In this document: positions 53,445-63,986 of the stretch, in pieces
How positions within the stretch are numbered: position 1 is the stretch's first letter
How the letters are laid out: the number at the start of each line of letters is the position of its first letter
Assembly: GCF_022965755.1 (NCBI RefSeq)
Contig: NZ_CP095187.1
Coordinates: 3,596,001-3,660,000 of the forward strand
Length of the DNA stretch: 64,000 nucleotides
Source of the DNA: Pseudoxanthomonas sp. F37
GTDB taxonomy: Bacteria > Pseudomonadota > Gammaproteobacteria > Xanthomonadales > Xanthomonadaceae
Direction: 5' to 3'
Translations under genes and position numbers: made by a program
The notes under the pieces: generated by a model
Database searches by the model: none
Seen by the model: the letters and a program-made list of their open reading frames with translations, nothing else
What the model was told of the DNA's origin: nothing

Positions 53445-55340
53445 ATGTGCGGAATCGCCGGCGCCATCGCGCCTCCTGGTCGCCTCGACGAACAGGCGCT
53501 GCGCCAGCTGGGCACCACGATGGGCGCAGCCATCGCCCATCGCGGCCCCGACGACGCCGGGACATGGACGGACGCGGCCGCCGGCCTGGTGTTGGCGCAC
53601 CGCCGGTTGGCCATCGTGGACCTCAGCCCGGAGGGCCACCAGCCGATGGTGTCCGACGACGGGCGCTGGGTGATCGCCTTCAACGGCGAGATCTACAACC
53701 ACCGTGCGCTGCGCGGCGAACTCGCCGCGCACGGCCAGGCATTCCGCGGCCACTCGGATACCGAGGTGCTGCTGGCCGCGATCGCGCACTGGGGCGTGGA
53801 AGCCGCGCTCGCCCGGAGCAACGGCATGCTGGCCCTGGCCGCGTGGGACCGGCATGCACGAACGCTGTGGCTGGCACGGGACCGCATCGGCAAGAAGCCC
53901 CTGTACTACGGCTGGACCGGGGACGGTACGTTCCTGTTCGGCAGCGAACTGGCCGCGCTGCGCGCCTGCCCCTCCCTTCGCACGGAGATCGATCCGGATG
54001 CGCTCGCACTGTTGCTGAGGCTGGATTACATACCGGCCCCTCATTGCATCCTCAAGGGCGTGCGCAAGCTTCCCGCGGGCGCGCTGGTGCGTATCGACGC
54101 GACACGAACCGACGGGCGCGCCCTGCCGGACGTGCATGGCTGGTGGGACGCGCACGCAAGGCATGAGGCGGCGATCGACGCCGGGTTCGAGGGCGACGAA
54201 GACGGCGCGCTGGAAGCGCTGGACACCCTGCTGCGCGATGCCGTGGCCCTGCGCATGGAGGCGGACGTGCCGCTGGGCGCCTTCCTGTCCGGCGGCACCG
54301 ATTCCTCGCTGGTCACCGCGCTGATGCAGGCCCAGGCGACGCGGCCGGTCCGCAGCTTCTCCATCGGGTTCGACAACGCCGTCCACGACGAGAGTGCGCA
54401 CGCCGCCGCGGTGGCGCGCCACCTGCGGACCGACCATACCGAGCTGCGCGCCGACGGCCGTGCCGCGCTGGACCTGGTGCCGGGCATTGCGCGCATTTAC
54501 GACGAGCCGTTCGCCGACTCCTCGCAGTTGCCGACCGCCCTGCTGTGCCGGCTGGCACGCCAGCACGTCACCGTGGCCTTGTCCGGCGACGGCGGCGATG
54601 AGCTGTTCTTCGGCTACGGGCGTTACCTGCGCGCGCTGCGCAACGACGCGCGCCTGGAACGCCTGCCCCGGCGCCTGCTCTCCAGGCTGGCGGGCGATCC
54701 GGGCGAGCGTGCGCGCCTGGGCGGCGTGTCCGCATTGCGCGCGGAACTGTCCACGCGCAACCTGCAGGATGTCGCCCGTCACCGGATCAGCCGCTGGCGG
54801 CGTCCCGAGCGCGTCGTCCGCGGTGCGCATCCGCTGGCCACGGCGTACGACGATCCTGCCGCCCTGCTCCGCAACGGCACCCCGGCGGACCAGCTGATGG
54901 CGATGGATTTCGCCTGCTATCTGCCGGAGGACATCCTGACCAAGGTGGACCGCGCCAGCATGGCCGTCGCCCTGGAGGCGCGCGCGCCCCTGCTCGACTG
55001 GCGTGTGGTGGAACTGGCGTGGTCCCTGCCCCTGTCGCTCAAGTACCGCAACGGCACCTTGAAGTACCTACCCAAGAAGCTGTTGTGCCGCTATCTGCCC
55101 GAGACGCTGGTGTACCGCGGCAAGTCCGGCTTCGGCGCCCCCGTCGGCGACTGGCTGCGTGGCCCCTTGCGGGAATGGGCCGAGGCATTGCTCGACGAGC
55201 GCAGGCTGCGGGAAGAAGGGCACTTCGAGGCCGCGCCGGTCCGCGCGATGTGGTCGGACTTCCTGGGCGGCCAGCGCAAATGGCACACGCATCTCTGGAG
55301 TGTGCTGATGTTCCAGGCGTGGAGGGACGCCTGGCGGTAA
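53445..55340 (+). CDS. asnB: Asparagine synthase (glutamine-hydrolysing) family amidotransferase
   Basis: A 631-residue AsnB-type protein. The mature N-terminus begins with Cys2 (MCGIAG), the glutaminase nucleophile. RLAIVDLSPEGHQP and FNGEIYNHRALR are typical glutaminase strings. The synthetase domain (about 235-631) carries the PP-loop SGGTDSS at about 282 and SGDGGDELFFGYGRY. GAGGAC precedes the ATG. Within polysaccharide clusters such proteins may amidate sugar acids rather than aspartate; both substrates are possible. It lies between two glycosyltransferase genes, in the same direction as both. Confidence 0.88.
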   Translation: MCGIAGAIAPPGRLDEQALRQLGTTMGAAIAHRGPDDAGTWTDAAAGLVLAHRRLAIVDLSPEGHQPMVSDDGRWVIAFNGEIYNHRALRGELAAHGQAFRGHSDTEVLLAAIAHWGVEAALARSNGMLALAAWDRHARTLWLARDRIGKKPLYYGWTGDGTFLFGSELAALRACPSLRTEIDPDALALLLRLDYIPAPHCILKGVRKLPAGALVRIDATRTDGRALPDVHGWWDAHARHEAAIDAGFEGDEDGALEALDTLLRDAVALRMEADVPLGAFLSGGTDSSLVTALMQAQATRPVRSFSIGFDNAVHDESAHAAAVARHLRTDHTELRADGRAALDLVPGIARIYDEPFADSSQLPTALLCRLARQHVTVALSGDGGDELFFGYGRYLRALRNDARLERLPRRLLSRLAGDPGERARLGGVSALRAELSTRNLQDVARHRISRWRRPERVVRGAHPLATAYDDPAALLRNGTPADQLMAMDFACYLPEDILTKVDRASMAVALEARAPLLDWRVVELAWSLPLSLKYRNGTLKYLPKKLLCRYLPETLVYRGKSGFGAPVGDWLRGPLREWAEALLDERRLREEGHFEAAPVRAMWSDFLGGQRKWHTHLWSVLMFQAWRDAWR

Positions 55341-55743
55341 GGTGACCGGCACGGCGTTGCTGCGCCATCGCCCCCCTCACTGGCGGCAGGTCATCCTTCC
55401 ACTCCGGGATTTCCCTGGACGGACGCCCTGCGCTGGGGCTGGCACGCGCCCGGTGCGCATCATGGGGCCCACGCTGACCGTTCATGCGGCTTGCGAGGCG
55501 TCAATCTGACTGGGGGCTGTCTTGCTGGCAGGCGGCGGCTGGCGCCGCCATCCGAGGTTCGGAGAATTGGCGCCACCCCCAACGGCGGATTCGGATCAGG
55601 GCCCAGTCCTTTTTCCCGGATCGCATCCGTCAACAGACCCCGGCCCACCACGGATGATTGTCCCCTCATCGACGCGGCATCCCGAGATGCATGACGCAGG
55701 ATCCGCCTGCGATGCCCTCCTGCCCGGCTCGACCACACCCCCC
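55341..55743. other. Intergenic region without a supported gene
   Basis: About 400 bases between asnB and the next glycosyltransferase. The frame of the downstream gene stays open back to 55522, but that part has no protein-like character. A GC-rich hairpin (55531-55549, seven base pairs) has no T-run. I see no clear promoter. Confidence 0.5.
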
Positions 55744-57039
55744 ATGAAGGTCGCGCTCGTCTCGATGACGCCGGTCTTCCCGGCGAAAGCCGGGCACAGC
55801 GTGCGCATCCTGCAACTGTGCAAGGCGATCAAGGCGCTGGGCCACGAACTGACCTTCGTCCACGTCACCTCCAAGCTGGACACGCAGAAACCCGACACGG
55901 CGTCGCATGTCGCCTTCTTCGGGACGCAGCACTATCTGCATCTGGACAATGGCCCACGACGGGCGCGCGCCGCCTTCTGGCTGCGCGGAAAACTGCGGCG
56001 TCGCTGGCGCAAGATCCTGGGGGGGCTCGGGTACGACCATGGACACTATTCCCGGCTCGACGAGAACTGGCGTGAGGCGTGGACCCATCAGCTGCGGGCC
56101 ATGGATCGCCGGTTCGATGCCGTCCTCGTCGAATACGCCTTCAACTCCCGTGCGCTCGACGCATTCCCGGCCTCGACGCGCAAACTGTTGGATACCCACG
56201 ACGCTTTTGCAGACCGGCATCGCCCTTTCGTGGCGCGCGGTTTCCGGAAGGGGTATTGGGTTTCACTCACGCCCGAGGACGAGAACCGGGGCCTGCGCCG
56301 CGCCGACGCGGCGATCGCCATCCAGGCGCAGGAAGCCGAGCATTTCCGGGAGCAGCTGGCCATGCACGGAGCGGGCGAACGCAATCCCGAGATCGCCGTC
56401 GTCAGTCATTTCATCGGCCTGGAGCAGCCCGTGCCCGACCACAGCGCCGACAATGCCGCGCTCTATGTCGGCACCAACATGCTGTCGAACCAGATTTCGC
56501 TGCGGCAGTTCCTGGAGCAGGTGCTGCCACGCGTGGTGAGTGCGGTCCCGGACTTCAAGCTCAGACTGGCGGGCTCGATCTGCAACTGGGCGCCCGATCT
56601 CCCCCATGTGGAAAAGCTCGGCTTCGTCGACGACCTGCGTCTGGCCTTCGCCCGCACCCCGCTGTCGGTCAATCCGACGGTCGCCGGCACGGGCATCAAC
56701 ATCAAACTCCTGGATGCGATGGGGGCCGGCGTGCCCACGGTCTCCACGGCCACCGGAGCGCGGGGCCTGGGGATGGAATTCCGAAACGGGCTGCTGGTAG
56801 TGCCCGACCACGACCATGACGCTTTCGCGGAGCACATCATCCGTCTGTCGAAGGACGCGGGCCTGCGGCGGTCGCTTGGCCTGGCGGCCTTTGTCGATGC
56901 GCAGCGCTGGAACGAAGCACAACTGGCCGCGCTGGACCGTTGCCTGCGTGGTGATGCCTATGCCGAGGTCGTCCCCAGCCGCCATAATCGCTGGCGCGAC
57001 CCTGCGCGTGAGCCGCTTTCCGCCCCGACCGCCGCATGA
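55744..57039 (+). CDS. GT4-like glycosyltransferase
   Basis: A 431-residue GT-B protein. It opens MKVALVSMTPVFPAKAGHSVRI, a nucleotide-sugar Rossmann half with the flexible loop. The C-terminal half has ALYVGTNMLSNQ, VEKLGFVDDL and LSVNPTVAGTGINIKLLDAMGAGVP, the latter holding the donor-binding G.G...K.L.AM..G.P pattern of Glyco_trans_1_4 proteins. The ATG at 55744 is chosen because the first beta strand starts there. Its stop overlaps the next start by four bases (ATGA). It probably adds a sugar to LPS core or an exported glycan; donor and acceptor unknown. Confidence 0.85.
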   Translation: MKVALVSMTPVFPAKAGHSVRILQLCKAIKALGHELTFVHVTSKLDTQKPDTASHVAFFGTQHYLHLDNGPRRARAAFWLRGKLRRRWRKILGGLGYDHGHYSRLDENWREAWTHQLRAMDRRFDAVLVEYAFNSRALDAFPASTRKLLDTHDAFADRHRPFVARGFRKGYWVSLTPEDENRGLRRADAAIAIQAQEAEHFREQLAMHGAGERNPEIAVVSHFIGLEQPVPDHSADNAALYVGTNMLSNQISLRQFLEQVLPRVVSAVPDFKLRLAGSICNWAPDLPHVEKLGFVDDLRLAFARTPLSVNPTVAGTGINIKLLDAMGAGVPTVSTATGARGLGMEFRNGLLVVPDHDHDAFAEHIIRLSKDAGLRRSLGLAAFVDAQRWNEAQLAALDRCLRGDAYAEVVPSRHNRWRDPAREPLSAPTAA

Positions 57040-58286
57040 AACTCCTTTACACCAATTTCCACAGCGGCAGCGGCGGAGGACACACCACCTACATCCGCGA
57101 ACTCGCGCGCGGGTTGTCGGGGCGGCACGAAGTGCACGTCGCGGCGCCGGAGGACAGCCGGCTGTTGCACGAAGCCAGGGGAATCCCCGGCCTCCATGCC
57201 TTCGCCCAGACCTATCCCAACGGCCTGCGCACACTGCCTGCCCGCAGGCGCGCCTGCGCACGCCTGCACGCGTACCTCGAGGAACACCGCTTCGATATCG
57301 TGCACGTGAATGGGTCAGCCGATCATCGCCTCGTGATCGCGGCCCTGAGAGGCCTGCGTCCGCGCCCCCTGGTCGTGCTGACCAAGCACAACACCAAACC
57401 GATGCGCGGCCTGCAACACGTGTGGCGTGCACGCGCTGGAACCGACAAGGTGATCGCGGTGTGCGAGTTCGTGCGTCGCCAGCTGAGCCATACTCCGTAT
57501 CGCCGCTGCCAGCCGGAAACCGTCTACAACGGCGTGGACACCGCGTTCTTCTCCCCCGCCGAAGCGGACCGCCGCACGGATGGCCGACAGCTTTGGATCG
57601 GCAGCAACGCCGGGACGGCGGACTACAAGGGATGGACCGACCTGGTGAAAGCCCTGGCATTGCTGGCGCCGGACGAGCGCGAGCGCATCCAGGTCGTCAT
57701 TGCCGGCCACCCACCGTCGGCGGCCCAACGGCAGATGCTTGCGCGATCCGGCTTGCAGGACCGCTTCCATTTCCCCGGCCTTCTGGACGACGTCCGCCCC
57801 ACCATCGCCCGCCTGGATGCCGGCTTCGTTCTGTCCCATGACATCGAGACGATCTCCTTCGCCTGCCGCGAGATGATGGCGATGGGCAAGCCCGTGATGG
57901 TGACCGACTACGCCGGCCTGCCGGAAAACGTCCGCCCCGGTACCGATGGCTGGATCGTGCCGGTGCATGGGCATGCGGCAATGGCAGCGGCGCTGCGCGA
58001 CATGCTGAACGACCGCGAAGAAGTCCTGCGTCGCGGCAGGGCTGCCCGCCACCGCGCGATCGCCGAGTTCGGTATCGGGACCTTTCTCGATCACACCGAG
58101 GCCGTGTATGCGCGGCTGCTGCAAGGAGCACCCGCGCCCGACTCCGAGCGTGGTCCGGACCGGGACCCGGCGTCCCCGGACAGGCTCAGCGGCGAAGCAG
58201 GCCACTCGCGGCGTCGCAGGACTGTGCGGACGCCCGACATGCCTGCCTCACCCCGACCAGCGGCCGGCCCACCGAGGGTCGGGTAA
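57036..58286 (+). CDS. GT4-family glycosyltransferase
   Basis: A 416-residue GT-B enzyme. The N-terminal domain has NFHSGSGGGHTTYIRELA (glycine-rich acceptor loop) and DIVHVNGSADHR. The C-terminal domain has VYNGVDTAFFSP, DYKGWTDLVKAL, FHFPGLLDDVRP and SFACREMMAMGKPVMVTDYAGLPE, the E...G.PV......G..E donor motif of GT4. The final 50 or so residues are Arg/Pro-rich, unlike the family, and may be an unstructured extension. It is translationally coupled to the preceding glycosyltransferase and convergent with the ligase gene. Confidence 0.87.
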   Translation: MKLLYTNFHSGSGGGHTTYIRELARGLSGRHEVHVAAPEDSRLLHEARGIPGLHAFAQTYPNGLRTLPARRRACARLHAYLEEHRFDIVHVNGSADHRLVIAALRGLRPRPLVVLTKHNTKPMRGLQHVWRARAGTDKVIAVCEFVRRQLSHTPYRRCQPETVYNGVDTAFFSPAEADRRTDGRQLWIGSNAGTADYKGWTDLVKALALLAPDERERIQVVIAGHPPSAAQRQMLARSGLQDRFHFPGLLDDVRPTIARLDAGFVLSHDIETISFACREMMAMGKPVMVTDYAGLPENVRPGTDGWIVPVHGHAAMAAALRDMLNDREEVLRRGRAARHRAIAEFGIGTFLDHTEAVYARLLQGAPAPDSERGPDRDPASPDRLSGEAGHSRRRRTVRTPDMPASPRPAAGPPRVG

Positions 58287-58387
58287 GCGCGCGCACCGAA
58301 TCCGGTCATGGCAACGCGTCGGGAGCCTCCGGATGGACCGCGCCGAGCCCACGCCTCGCGCCTTCCTGCCCGTCTCCGCTGGCCCCC

Positions 58388-59704
58388 CTATCCCGGGCCG
58401 TTCTCCGCCGCCGGGCCGATTGAACGGTTCGAAGGCGCTGCGGCGTCGCCAGGCGCCATCCCCATGCCCAGCAACAGTCCGACCAGCACCACGTAGGCGC
58501 TGGTGCTGAGGGCATGGGAGAACATCGACTGGGTCAGCCCGGACACCATGTAGGCCGTCACCAGGATCACCGCGGCCCAGGACGGACCGACGGGTGCGCG
58601 CAACCGATTGCGCCGTACCTGAAGGACCGCGACCACCAACGGCACCCCGTACAGCGCCAGCAACGCGGCCAAACCCGGAATTCCCATCGTGGCGGCCCAC
58701 TGCGCGACATCGTTGTGCGCATGCTCCAGTCCACAGAAATGCCGGGACGCGCCCTGGCAGTAGGTGCTGGCGTCGACCCGCGACGCGAAGGCCTCGATCC
58801 CCGCACCCGTGAGCGGCGCTTCGCGGAATGCATCCCACGCCACCGACCACAACGCCAGGCGGGCGCTGATCGGCTGATCCACCTGGCCCCGTGCATAACC
58901 CGCCACGTCCGCGTGCAACTGGTCGAGCCGGAACTGCGTCGACAGCCATGGCACCGTCCACAACGCCGCGAGCAGCAAAGCCAGCGCGGTGCCGGTGGCG
59001 CCCAGCCGCCACCCACGATGCCCTGCCTCGCCGCCTGCCAGCAGCATCAGCACCACCAGCCCCAGGCCGGGCAGCACGCCACGGCTGCCGCTGAGGATCA
59101 CCGCAACCACGGCCAGCGCCACCAGCACGGCCAGCAGCAGCTGCATGGGAAACCCGTTGCGGGGCGGCCGGCAGAACATGCCCACCACCAGCAGCGCCAG
59201 CACGGCGTTCGCGAACACGATGGGGTTGGCCTCGCCGCCCGCACGGTCCGCGCCCAACGACGCCTGCACCACCGAGACCGCGAATGCGAGCGCCAAGCCG
59301 GCCAGCGCGCCATACCAGAGACTCGTCACGCGCACGCGCGTCGTCCAGGCCAGCCAGGCACACCACGGCAGCAACAGGGCGCGCGCCGGATTGTCGAGTG
59401 CGGACGTGCCTGCACCGCTGCCCCACATGGACAGCGAGGCGACGCCCAGGACAGCCAATGCCGCACCCAGCAGGACGTGCAATGCGCGCGGTGCGCGCTC
59501 GTCACGGCCACGCCAGGCCTCCGGCAACGCCAACAGCGTGGCCACCAGCATCAGCACGGCGAACACCGACAACCCCTTGGGCACCACCAGCAATGCCGGG
59601 GCGCTGAACCCTGACAGCCACGCGAACATGCGCGCGACATCCTGTCGATGATCGCTCCTGCCTTGCATTGCCCTGGATCCTGCGCTGTACGACGACACGT
59701 TCAT
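58388..59704 (-). CDS. O-antigen ligase / polymerase (WaaL/Wzy_C family)
   Basis: A 438-residue polytopic inner-membrane protein with about 11-12 helices and one large periplasmic loop (about 265-345). The family strings are SGSRGVLPGLGLV before the loop and EHAHNDVAQWAATMGIPG within it, where the His is essential in known ligases. It probably joins O-antigen to lipid A-core or polymerises repeat units. The start at 59704 gives a hydrophilic 25-residue lead; ATGs at 59668 and 59629 are possible alternatives. It is convergent with the GT4 gene and shares its transcription direction with rsmB. Confidence 0.82.
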   Translation of the reverse strand: MNVSSYSAGSRAMQGRSDHRQDVARMFAWLSGFSAPALLVVPKGLSVFAVLMLVATLLALPEAWRGRDERAPRALHVLLGAALAVLGVASLSMWGSGAGTSALDNPARALLLPWCAWLAWTTRVRVTSLWYGALAGLALAFAVSVVQASLGADRAGGEANPIVFANAVLALLVVGMFCRPPRNGFPMQLLLAVLVALAVVAVILSGSRGVLPGLGLVVLMLLAGGEAGHRGWRLGATGTALALLLAALWTVPWLSTQFRLDQLHADVAGYARGQVDQPISARLALWSVAWDAFREAPLTGAGIEAFASRVDASTYCQGASRHFCGLEHAHNDVAQWAATMGIPGLAALLALYGVPLVVAVLQVRRNRLRAPVGPSWAAVILVTAYMVSGLTQSMFSHALSTSAYVVLVGLLLGMGMAPGDAAAPSNRSIGPAAENGPG

Positions 59705-59881
59705 GAAGGCGGCGAGCGGGACCCCATCGTGATGCCCGAGTCTGCGCCTTCTCCGTTCCCTTCACGTCAAGGTGAGGTGAACAGCGGCGCCTGCCTTCGT
59801 CTCAAGTATCGCGCATTCGGGGAATGGGCCGCCAACGAGCACCACCAGGCAGCGTGGCCACGCCGCATCCTGCCATGCGGA

Positions 59882-61177
59882 TCACACTTTCCGCAGGACG
59901 GCGTAGAAGAACCCGTCCATGTCGCATTCGCCCGGCAGCCGTTGCCGACCGCCCCCATCGGCGTGCCCCCAGCTTTCGTCCAGCGGCTCGACCACGGCGG
60001 TGGCGTGGCGCGCGCGGAAGGCCTCCAGTTGCAGTGCATTTTCCGCGCGCAGTATCGAGCAGGTGGTGTAGACCAGGCGCCCGCCCGGACGCAGCACCTG
60101 CCACGCGGCATCGAGCAGGCGTGCCTGCAGGCGGGTCAACGCCACCAGATCGTCGGCACGCCGATGCAGCAGGACATCGGGCTGGCGGCGCACGATGCCC
60201 GTGGCGGAACAGGGGGCATCCAGCAGAACGGCATCGAAGGGCTCACCGTCCCACCATGCCGGGGGTTCGGCCGCGTCCGCGGCTTTCATGTCGGCCTGCG
60301 CACCGATGCGGTCGAAGGTCTCGCGCACGCGCTGGAGCCTGCGCGCGTCCACGTCGATGGCCAGCAGGCGCCGCGTACGGTCGCGCTCGAGCAGGTGCGC
60401 GGACTTGCCGCCCGGCGCCGCGCACATGTCCAGCACCCGCGCACCCGCGGGCAGCCCGTCCAGCAGGTCGGCCACGCGTTGCGCGGCGCCATCCTGCACC
60501 GACACATCGCCCTGGGCGAATCCGGGCAGGCCCGTCGCCGCCACCGGAACGCGAAGCAGCAGCGCATCAGGCAGGCGGTCCGGCACTTCAGCGTCGATCC
60601 CCGTGTCCGACAACCGTTGCCGATAGGCATCGCGGCTGCCACGCAGCCGGTTGACCCGCAGCCATAGCGGCGCCTCCTGCTGGCTGGCCGCGAAGATGTC
60701 ATGGGCCTGCGTGGGCCAGTCCTGGCGCACCTGCTGCCGCAGCCACGCCGGCCACAGGGCATCGGCCGGCACCGCCGGCAAGCCCTCGCGCTGCGCACGT
60801 CGCAGCAGGGCATTGACCAGCTTGTCCTGATGGGGGCGTCCCAACGCGCGCACGGCCTCGACGGTGGCCGACAGCGCCGCATGGGCGGGCAGGCCCATCA
60901 CCACCACCTGCGCGATGCCCACATGCAGGAGCGCGCGCAGTTCGTTGTCGCCGCGCCCCAGCGGCTTGGCCATCCAGGCCGCGAGGGCGGCCTCGCTGCG
61001 GGCACGGGAACGCAGCACCGCGAAACAGATCGCCTCCAGCAGTGCGCGATCGCGCGCGTCCTCCACCCGGGGAAGATTGGCCGCCAGTTCGGCCTTCAGC
61101 GAGCGGCCGCGATGCATCACCGCATCGACCACGCGGGTCGCGATGACCCGCACCGCCACGCCCGCCTGGGTGGTCAC
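59882..61177 (-). CDS. rsmB: 16S rRNA (cytosine-967-C5)-methyltransferase RsmB
   Basis: A 431-residue RNA methyltransferase. The N-terminal NusB-like domain (about 5-135) is followed by the SAM domain with [10 protein letters not shown] (SAM motif I), [18 protein letters not shown] (catalytic cysteine motif IV) and [10 protein letters not shown] (second cysteine, motif VI). It makes m5C967 in 16S rRNA. The start overlaps the fmt stop by four bases, the usual fmt-rsmB arrangement. Confidence 0.96.
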   Translation of the reverse strand: MTTQAGVAVRVIATRVVDAVMHRGRSLKAELAANLPRVEDARDRALLEAICFAVLRSRARSEAALAAWMAKPLGRGDNELRALLHVGIAQVVVMGLPAHAALSATVEAVRALGRPHQDKLVNALLRRAQREGLPAVPADALWPAWLRQQVRQDWPTQAHDIFAASQQEAPLWLRVNRLRGSRDAYRQRLSDTGIDAEVPDRLPDALLLRVPVAATGLPGFAQGDVSVQDGAAQRVADLLDGLPAGARVLDMCAAPGGKSAHLLERDRTRRLLAIDVDARRLQRVRETFDRIGAQADMKAADAAEPPAWWDGEPFDAVLLDAPCSATGIVRRQPDVLLHRRADDLVALTRLQARLLDAAWQVLRPGGRLVYTTCSILRAENALQLEAFRARHATAVVEPLDESWGHADGGGRQRLPGECDMDGFFYAVLRKV

Positions 61178-62094
61178 GGCGCCACCAGGTCGCGCCGGGC
61201 GTTGAGGTAGTCCGCCGCGGTGATCGCCTTGCCACCCTCGCGCTGGACCACCCGCAACCGCAGCACGCCGCTGCCGCAGGCGATGTCCAGCCCTTGCCGG
61301 CTGGCGGCCAGCAGCGTGCCGGGCGCGGCGCTCTGCGCCTGCTCGACCGCCACCGCGCCGTGGATGCGCAGGCGTTCGCCGGCGACCTGGGCCTCGGCGA
61401 CGGGCCAGGGATTGAAGGCACGCACCTTGCGCGCCAGCACGTCGGCCGGCTGCGTCCAGTCGAGCCTGGCTTCGGCCTTGTCCAGCTTGTGCGCATAGAC
61501 CACGCCGGCCTCCGCTTGCGGATGCGGCGGCAGCCGGACGCCTGCACGCAGCAGCCCGAGCGCATCACGCAGGACCTGGGCGCCCAGGTCGGCCAGGCGG
61601 TCATGCAGCTGGCCGCCGGTTTCCTCGGGCGCGATCTCCAGGCTCTGCGCCAGCAGTACCGGTCCGGTATCCAGGCCGGCCTCCATCTGCATGAGGCAGA
61701 CGCCGGTTTCCTCGTCGCCGGCTTCGATGGCGCGCTGGATCGGCGCCGCGCCGCGCCAGCGGGGCAGCAGCGAGGCATGCACGTTCCAGCAGCCGTACTG
61801 CGGGATGTCCAGCACCGCCTGCGGCAGGATCAGGCCATAGGCCACCACGATCATCACGTCGGGCTGCAGTTCGCGCAGCGCGTCCTGGGTGGACTTCTTC
61901 TTCAGCGACAGCGGCTGCAGCACGGGAATGCCGCGCTGGATCGCCTCCAGCTTCACCGGTGAGGGCGTGAGGCCGCGCCCGCGGCCGGCGGGCCGGTCGG
62001 GCTGGGTGTAGACGGCCACCACTTCATGGTGGGCATGCGCGGCGCGCAGGCTGGGCACGGCGAACGCCGGCGTGCCGGCGAAGATGATTCTCAT
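61174..62094 (-). CDS. fmt: Methionyl-tRNA formyltransferase
   Basis: A 306-residue enzyme that formylates initiator Met-tRNA. The catalytic Asn104, His106 and Asp142 are in [15 protein letters not shown] and [21 protein letters not shown] is the loop that contacts the tRNA acceptor stem. Length matches the family (about 310). It lies upstream of rsmB and 122 bases downstream of def. Confidence 0.97.
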   Translation of the reverse strand: MRIIFAGTPAFAVPSLRAAHAHHEVVAVYTQPDRPAGRGRGLTPSPVKLEAIQRGIPVLQPLSLKKKSTQDALRELQPDVMIVVAYGLILPQAVLDIPQYGCWNVHASLLPRWRGAAPIQRAIEAGDEETGVCLMQMEAGLDTGPVLLAQSLEIAPEETGGQLHDRLADLGAQVLRDALGLLRAGVRLPPHPQAEAGVVYAHKLDKAEARLDWTQPADVLARKVRAFNPWPVAEAQVAGERLRIHGAVAVEQAQSAAPGTLLAASRQGLDIACGSGVLRLRVVQREGGKAITAADYLNARRDLVAP

Positions 62095-62100
62095 GGAGGC

Positions 62101-62128
62101 GGGGAATGGGGAGTGGGGAACGGAGAAT
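62101..62128. repeat. Four GGGGAAT-type heptamers
   Basis: GGGGAAT, GGGGAGT, GGGGAAC and GGAGAAT follow each other without gaps between def and fmt. Similar heptamer runs are common in intergenic regions of Xanthomonadaceae as I recall; this is not checked. Confidence 0.65.
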
Positions 62129-62216
62129 GGCAGGCGGCGGCGGTGGCGGCGACGGGACCGCCGGAGCGGCAGCGGACCGTCATGCCCGGTGCCGTTCCCG
62201 CCTGCGCCCCGCCGCC

Positions 62217-62729
62217 TCAGGCGACGTGCTTGCGCTGCTTGGCCAGCTTCTTGCGCACCATCTCGCGCTTCAGCGGCGAGAGGTAATCGACGAACAGCTT
62301 GCCATCCAGGTGGTCCATCTCATGCTGGATGCAGACGGCCAGCAGGCCGTCGGCCCGCAACTCCTGCGGCTGGCCCTGGCGGTCGAGGAAGCGCACGGTG
62401 ATCTCGTCGGCGCGGGTCACGTCGGCGAAGATGCCGGGCACGGACAGGCAGCCTTCCTGGTACACCTGCTCGCCCGCCTTGTCGCTCAGCTCCGGGTTGA
62501 TGAAGACCTGGGGCTGGTTCTTTTCCTCGCTGATGTCGATCACCATGAAACGCTGGTGCACGTCCACCTGGCTGGCGGCCAGGCCGATGCCCGGCGCGTC
62601 GTACATGGTCTCGAACATGTCGTCGAGCAGGCGCTGGAAGTCGGGCGTCGTCACGTTTCCAGCCTCCACCGGCACGGCCTTGGTGCGCAGGCGGGGGTCG
62701 GGGAATTCGAGGATGGGGAGCAGGGCCAT
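62217..62729 (-). CDS. def: Peptide deformylase
   Basis: A 170-residue metalloenzyme that removes the N-formyl group from new proteins. All three motifs are intact: GIGLAASQ (47-54), EGCLSVPG (92-99, metal Cys94) and QHEMDH (135-140, His136, Glu137, His140). The ATG at 62729 is the family start. It is divergent from the LysM gene and precedes fmt on the same strand. Confidence 0.97.
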   Translation of the reverse strand: MALLPILEFPDPRLRTKAVPVEAGNVTTPDFQRLLDDMFETMYDAPGIGLAASQVDVHQRFMVIDISEEKNQPQVFINPELSDKAGEQVYQEGCLSVPGIFADVTRADEITVRFLDRQGQPQELRADGLLAVCIQHEMDHLDGKLFVDYLSPLKREMVRKKLAKQRKHVA

Positions 62730-62861
62730 GGTACGTCTCGGGATGGGGGCGCCAGTGGAATCCGGCAAGGCCTCACGAATTCTAACGCGGGCGCTTGCGT
62801 TGCGCCGGGTTTTCTGGACTATAGTGCGGACCACCTGTCGGGGAATCAGGTAGATACCGCC

Positions 62862-63986
62862 ATGTTTAAATGTTTTCGTACGGTTTTCGCCGTCGCGGTG
62901 CTGACCGTCGGCACCTATGCGGCTGCCGCCGAGATGGCGGGGAGCCATCCCGACACCTATGTGGTCAAGCGCGGCGACACGCTGTGGGACATCTCCGCCC
63001 GCTTCCTGAAGAAGCCGTGGCTGTGGCCCGAGATCTGGCAGGCCAACCCGCAGATCCAGAACCCGCACCTCATCTATCCCGGCGACGTGATCAGCCTGGC
63101 CTACCTGGACCGCGTGGCGGTGCAGCCCGGCCCGCGCGAGGAAGCGCCGCTGAACGCCATCCCGCTGTCCGACATCGAGCCGTTCCTGAAGGACCGCCGC
63201 GTGGTGGACAGCTTCGAGGGCCTGCCGCACGTGGCCGGCCTGGACGAGGACCGCCTGCGCAGTTCCGGTGGCCACAACATCTACGTGCGCGGCCTGGACG
63301 GCGCCCAGCCCGGCCAGCGCTTCACGGTGGTCCGTCCCAGCGCGCGCTTCACCGACAATCCGCGCGCGCAGGACCTGGACTTCCGCGGCAGGACGATCCG
63401 CGGCGAAGTGGACATCTGGAAGGACGTCACCGAGCAGACCGGCAAGGGCGCGTTCCTGGGCTACGAACTGGTCAAGGTGAACGTGGCCACCTTCACCCGC
63501 GGCGTGGTGCCGGGCACCGAGGTGAGCACGCTGGTGGCCGATATCGGCGGACATGAGATCCGCGTCGGCGACCGCCTGATCCCCGTCGATGCGCAGCCGT
63601 ACGACCTGCATTTCTTCCCGCATCCGCCCGCCCGCGATCCGGCCGGCAAGCTGCGTGTGCTGGCCGTGGCCGATGCCCTCACCTCCGGCGGCCCGCGCGA
63701 TGTCATCGCCATCTCCGGCGGCCGCCTGGACGGCGTTGACAACGGCACGGTGTTCTCGGTCTGGCGCAACGGCAGCCACACCGCCAACCGCATGGCGCAC
63801 CCGGAATCCTCGCGCATCAGCGAGTCGCCGAAGTCGGGCGCGGGCCGCGTGACCCTGCCGGACGAATACGCCAGCCACGCCATGGTGTTCCGCACCTTCG
63901 ACAAGGTCAGCTACGCGCTGGTCATGGAAGGCGTGGAAGCCACCCGCGTGGGTTACGAGCTGAAGCACCCCGACGCGACCTACTGA
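62862..63986 (+). CDS. Exported LysM-domain protein
   Basis: A 374-residue protein with a signal peptide (core [16 protein letters not shown]) followed by one LysM peptidoglycan-binding domain (about 32-77: [17 protein letters not shown], then [20 protein letters not shown]). The remaining 300 residues are beta-rich with no recognised enzyme motif. Proteins of this type are encoded beside def and fmt in many gammaproteobacteria. A possible promoter with TATAGT (-10) lies about 40 bases upstream. The function is unknown; a cell-wall-associated role is inferred. Confidence 0.88.
   Translation: MFKCFRTVFAVAVLTVGTYAAAAEMAGSHPDTYVVKRGDTLWDISARFLKKPWLWPEIWQANPQIQNPHLIYPGDVISLAYLDRVAVQPGPREEAPLNAIPLSDIEPFLKDRRVVDSFEGLPHVAGLDEDRLRSSGGHNIYVRGLDGAQPGQRFTVVRPSARFTDNPRAQDLDFRGRTIRGEVDIWKDVTEQTGKGAFLGYELVKVNVATFTRGVVPGTEVSTLVADIGGHEIRVGDRLIPVDAQPYDLHFFPHPPARDPAGKLRVLAVADALTSGGPRDVIAISGGRLDGVDNGTVFSVWRNGSHTANRMAHPESSRISESPKSGAGRVTLPDEYASHAMVFRTFDKVSYALVMEGVEATRVGYELKHPDATY

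Noticed and set aside
55531..55549. GC hairpin as terminator of asnB
   Set aside because: Seven base pairs without a T-run, and 190 bases after the stop. Not enough to call a terminator.
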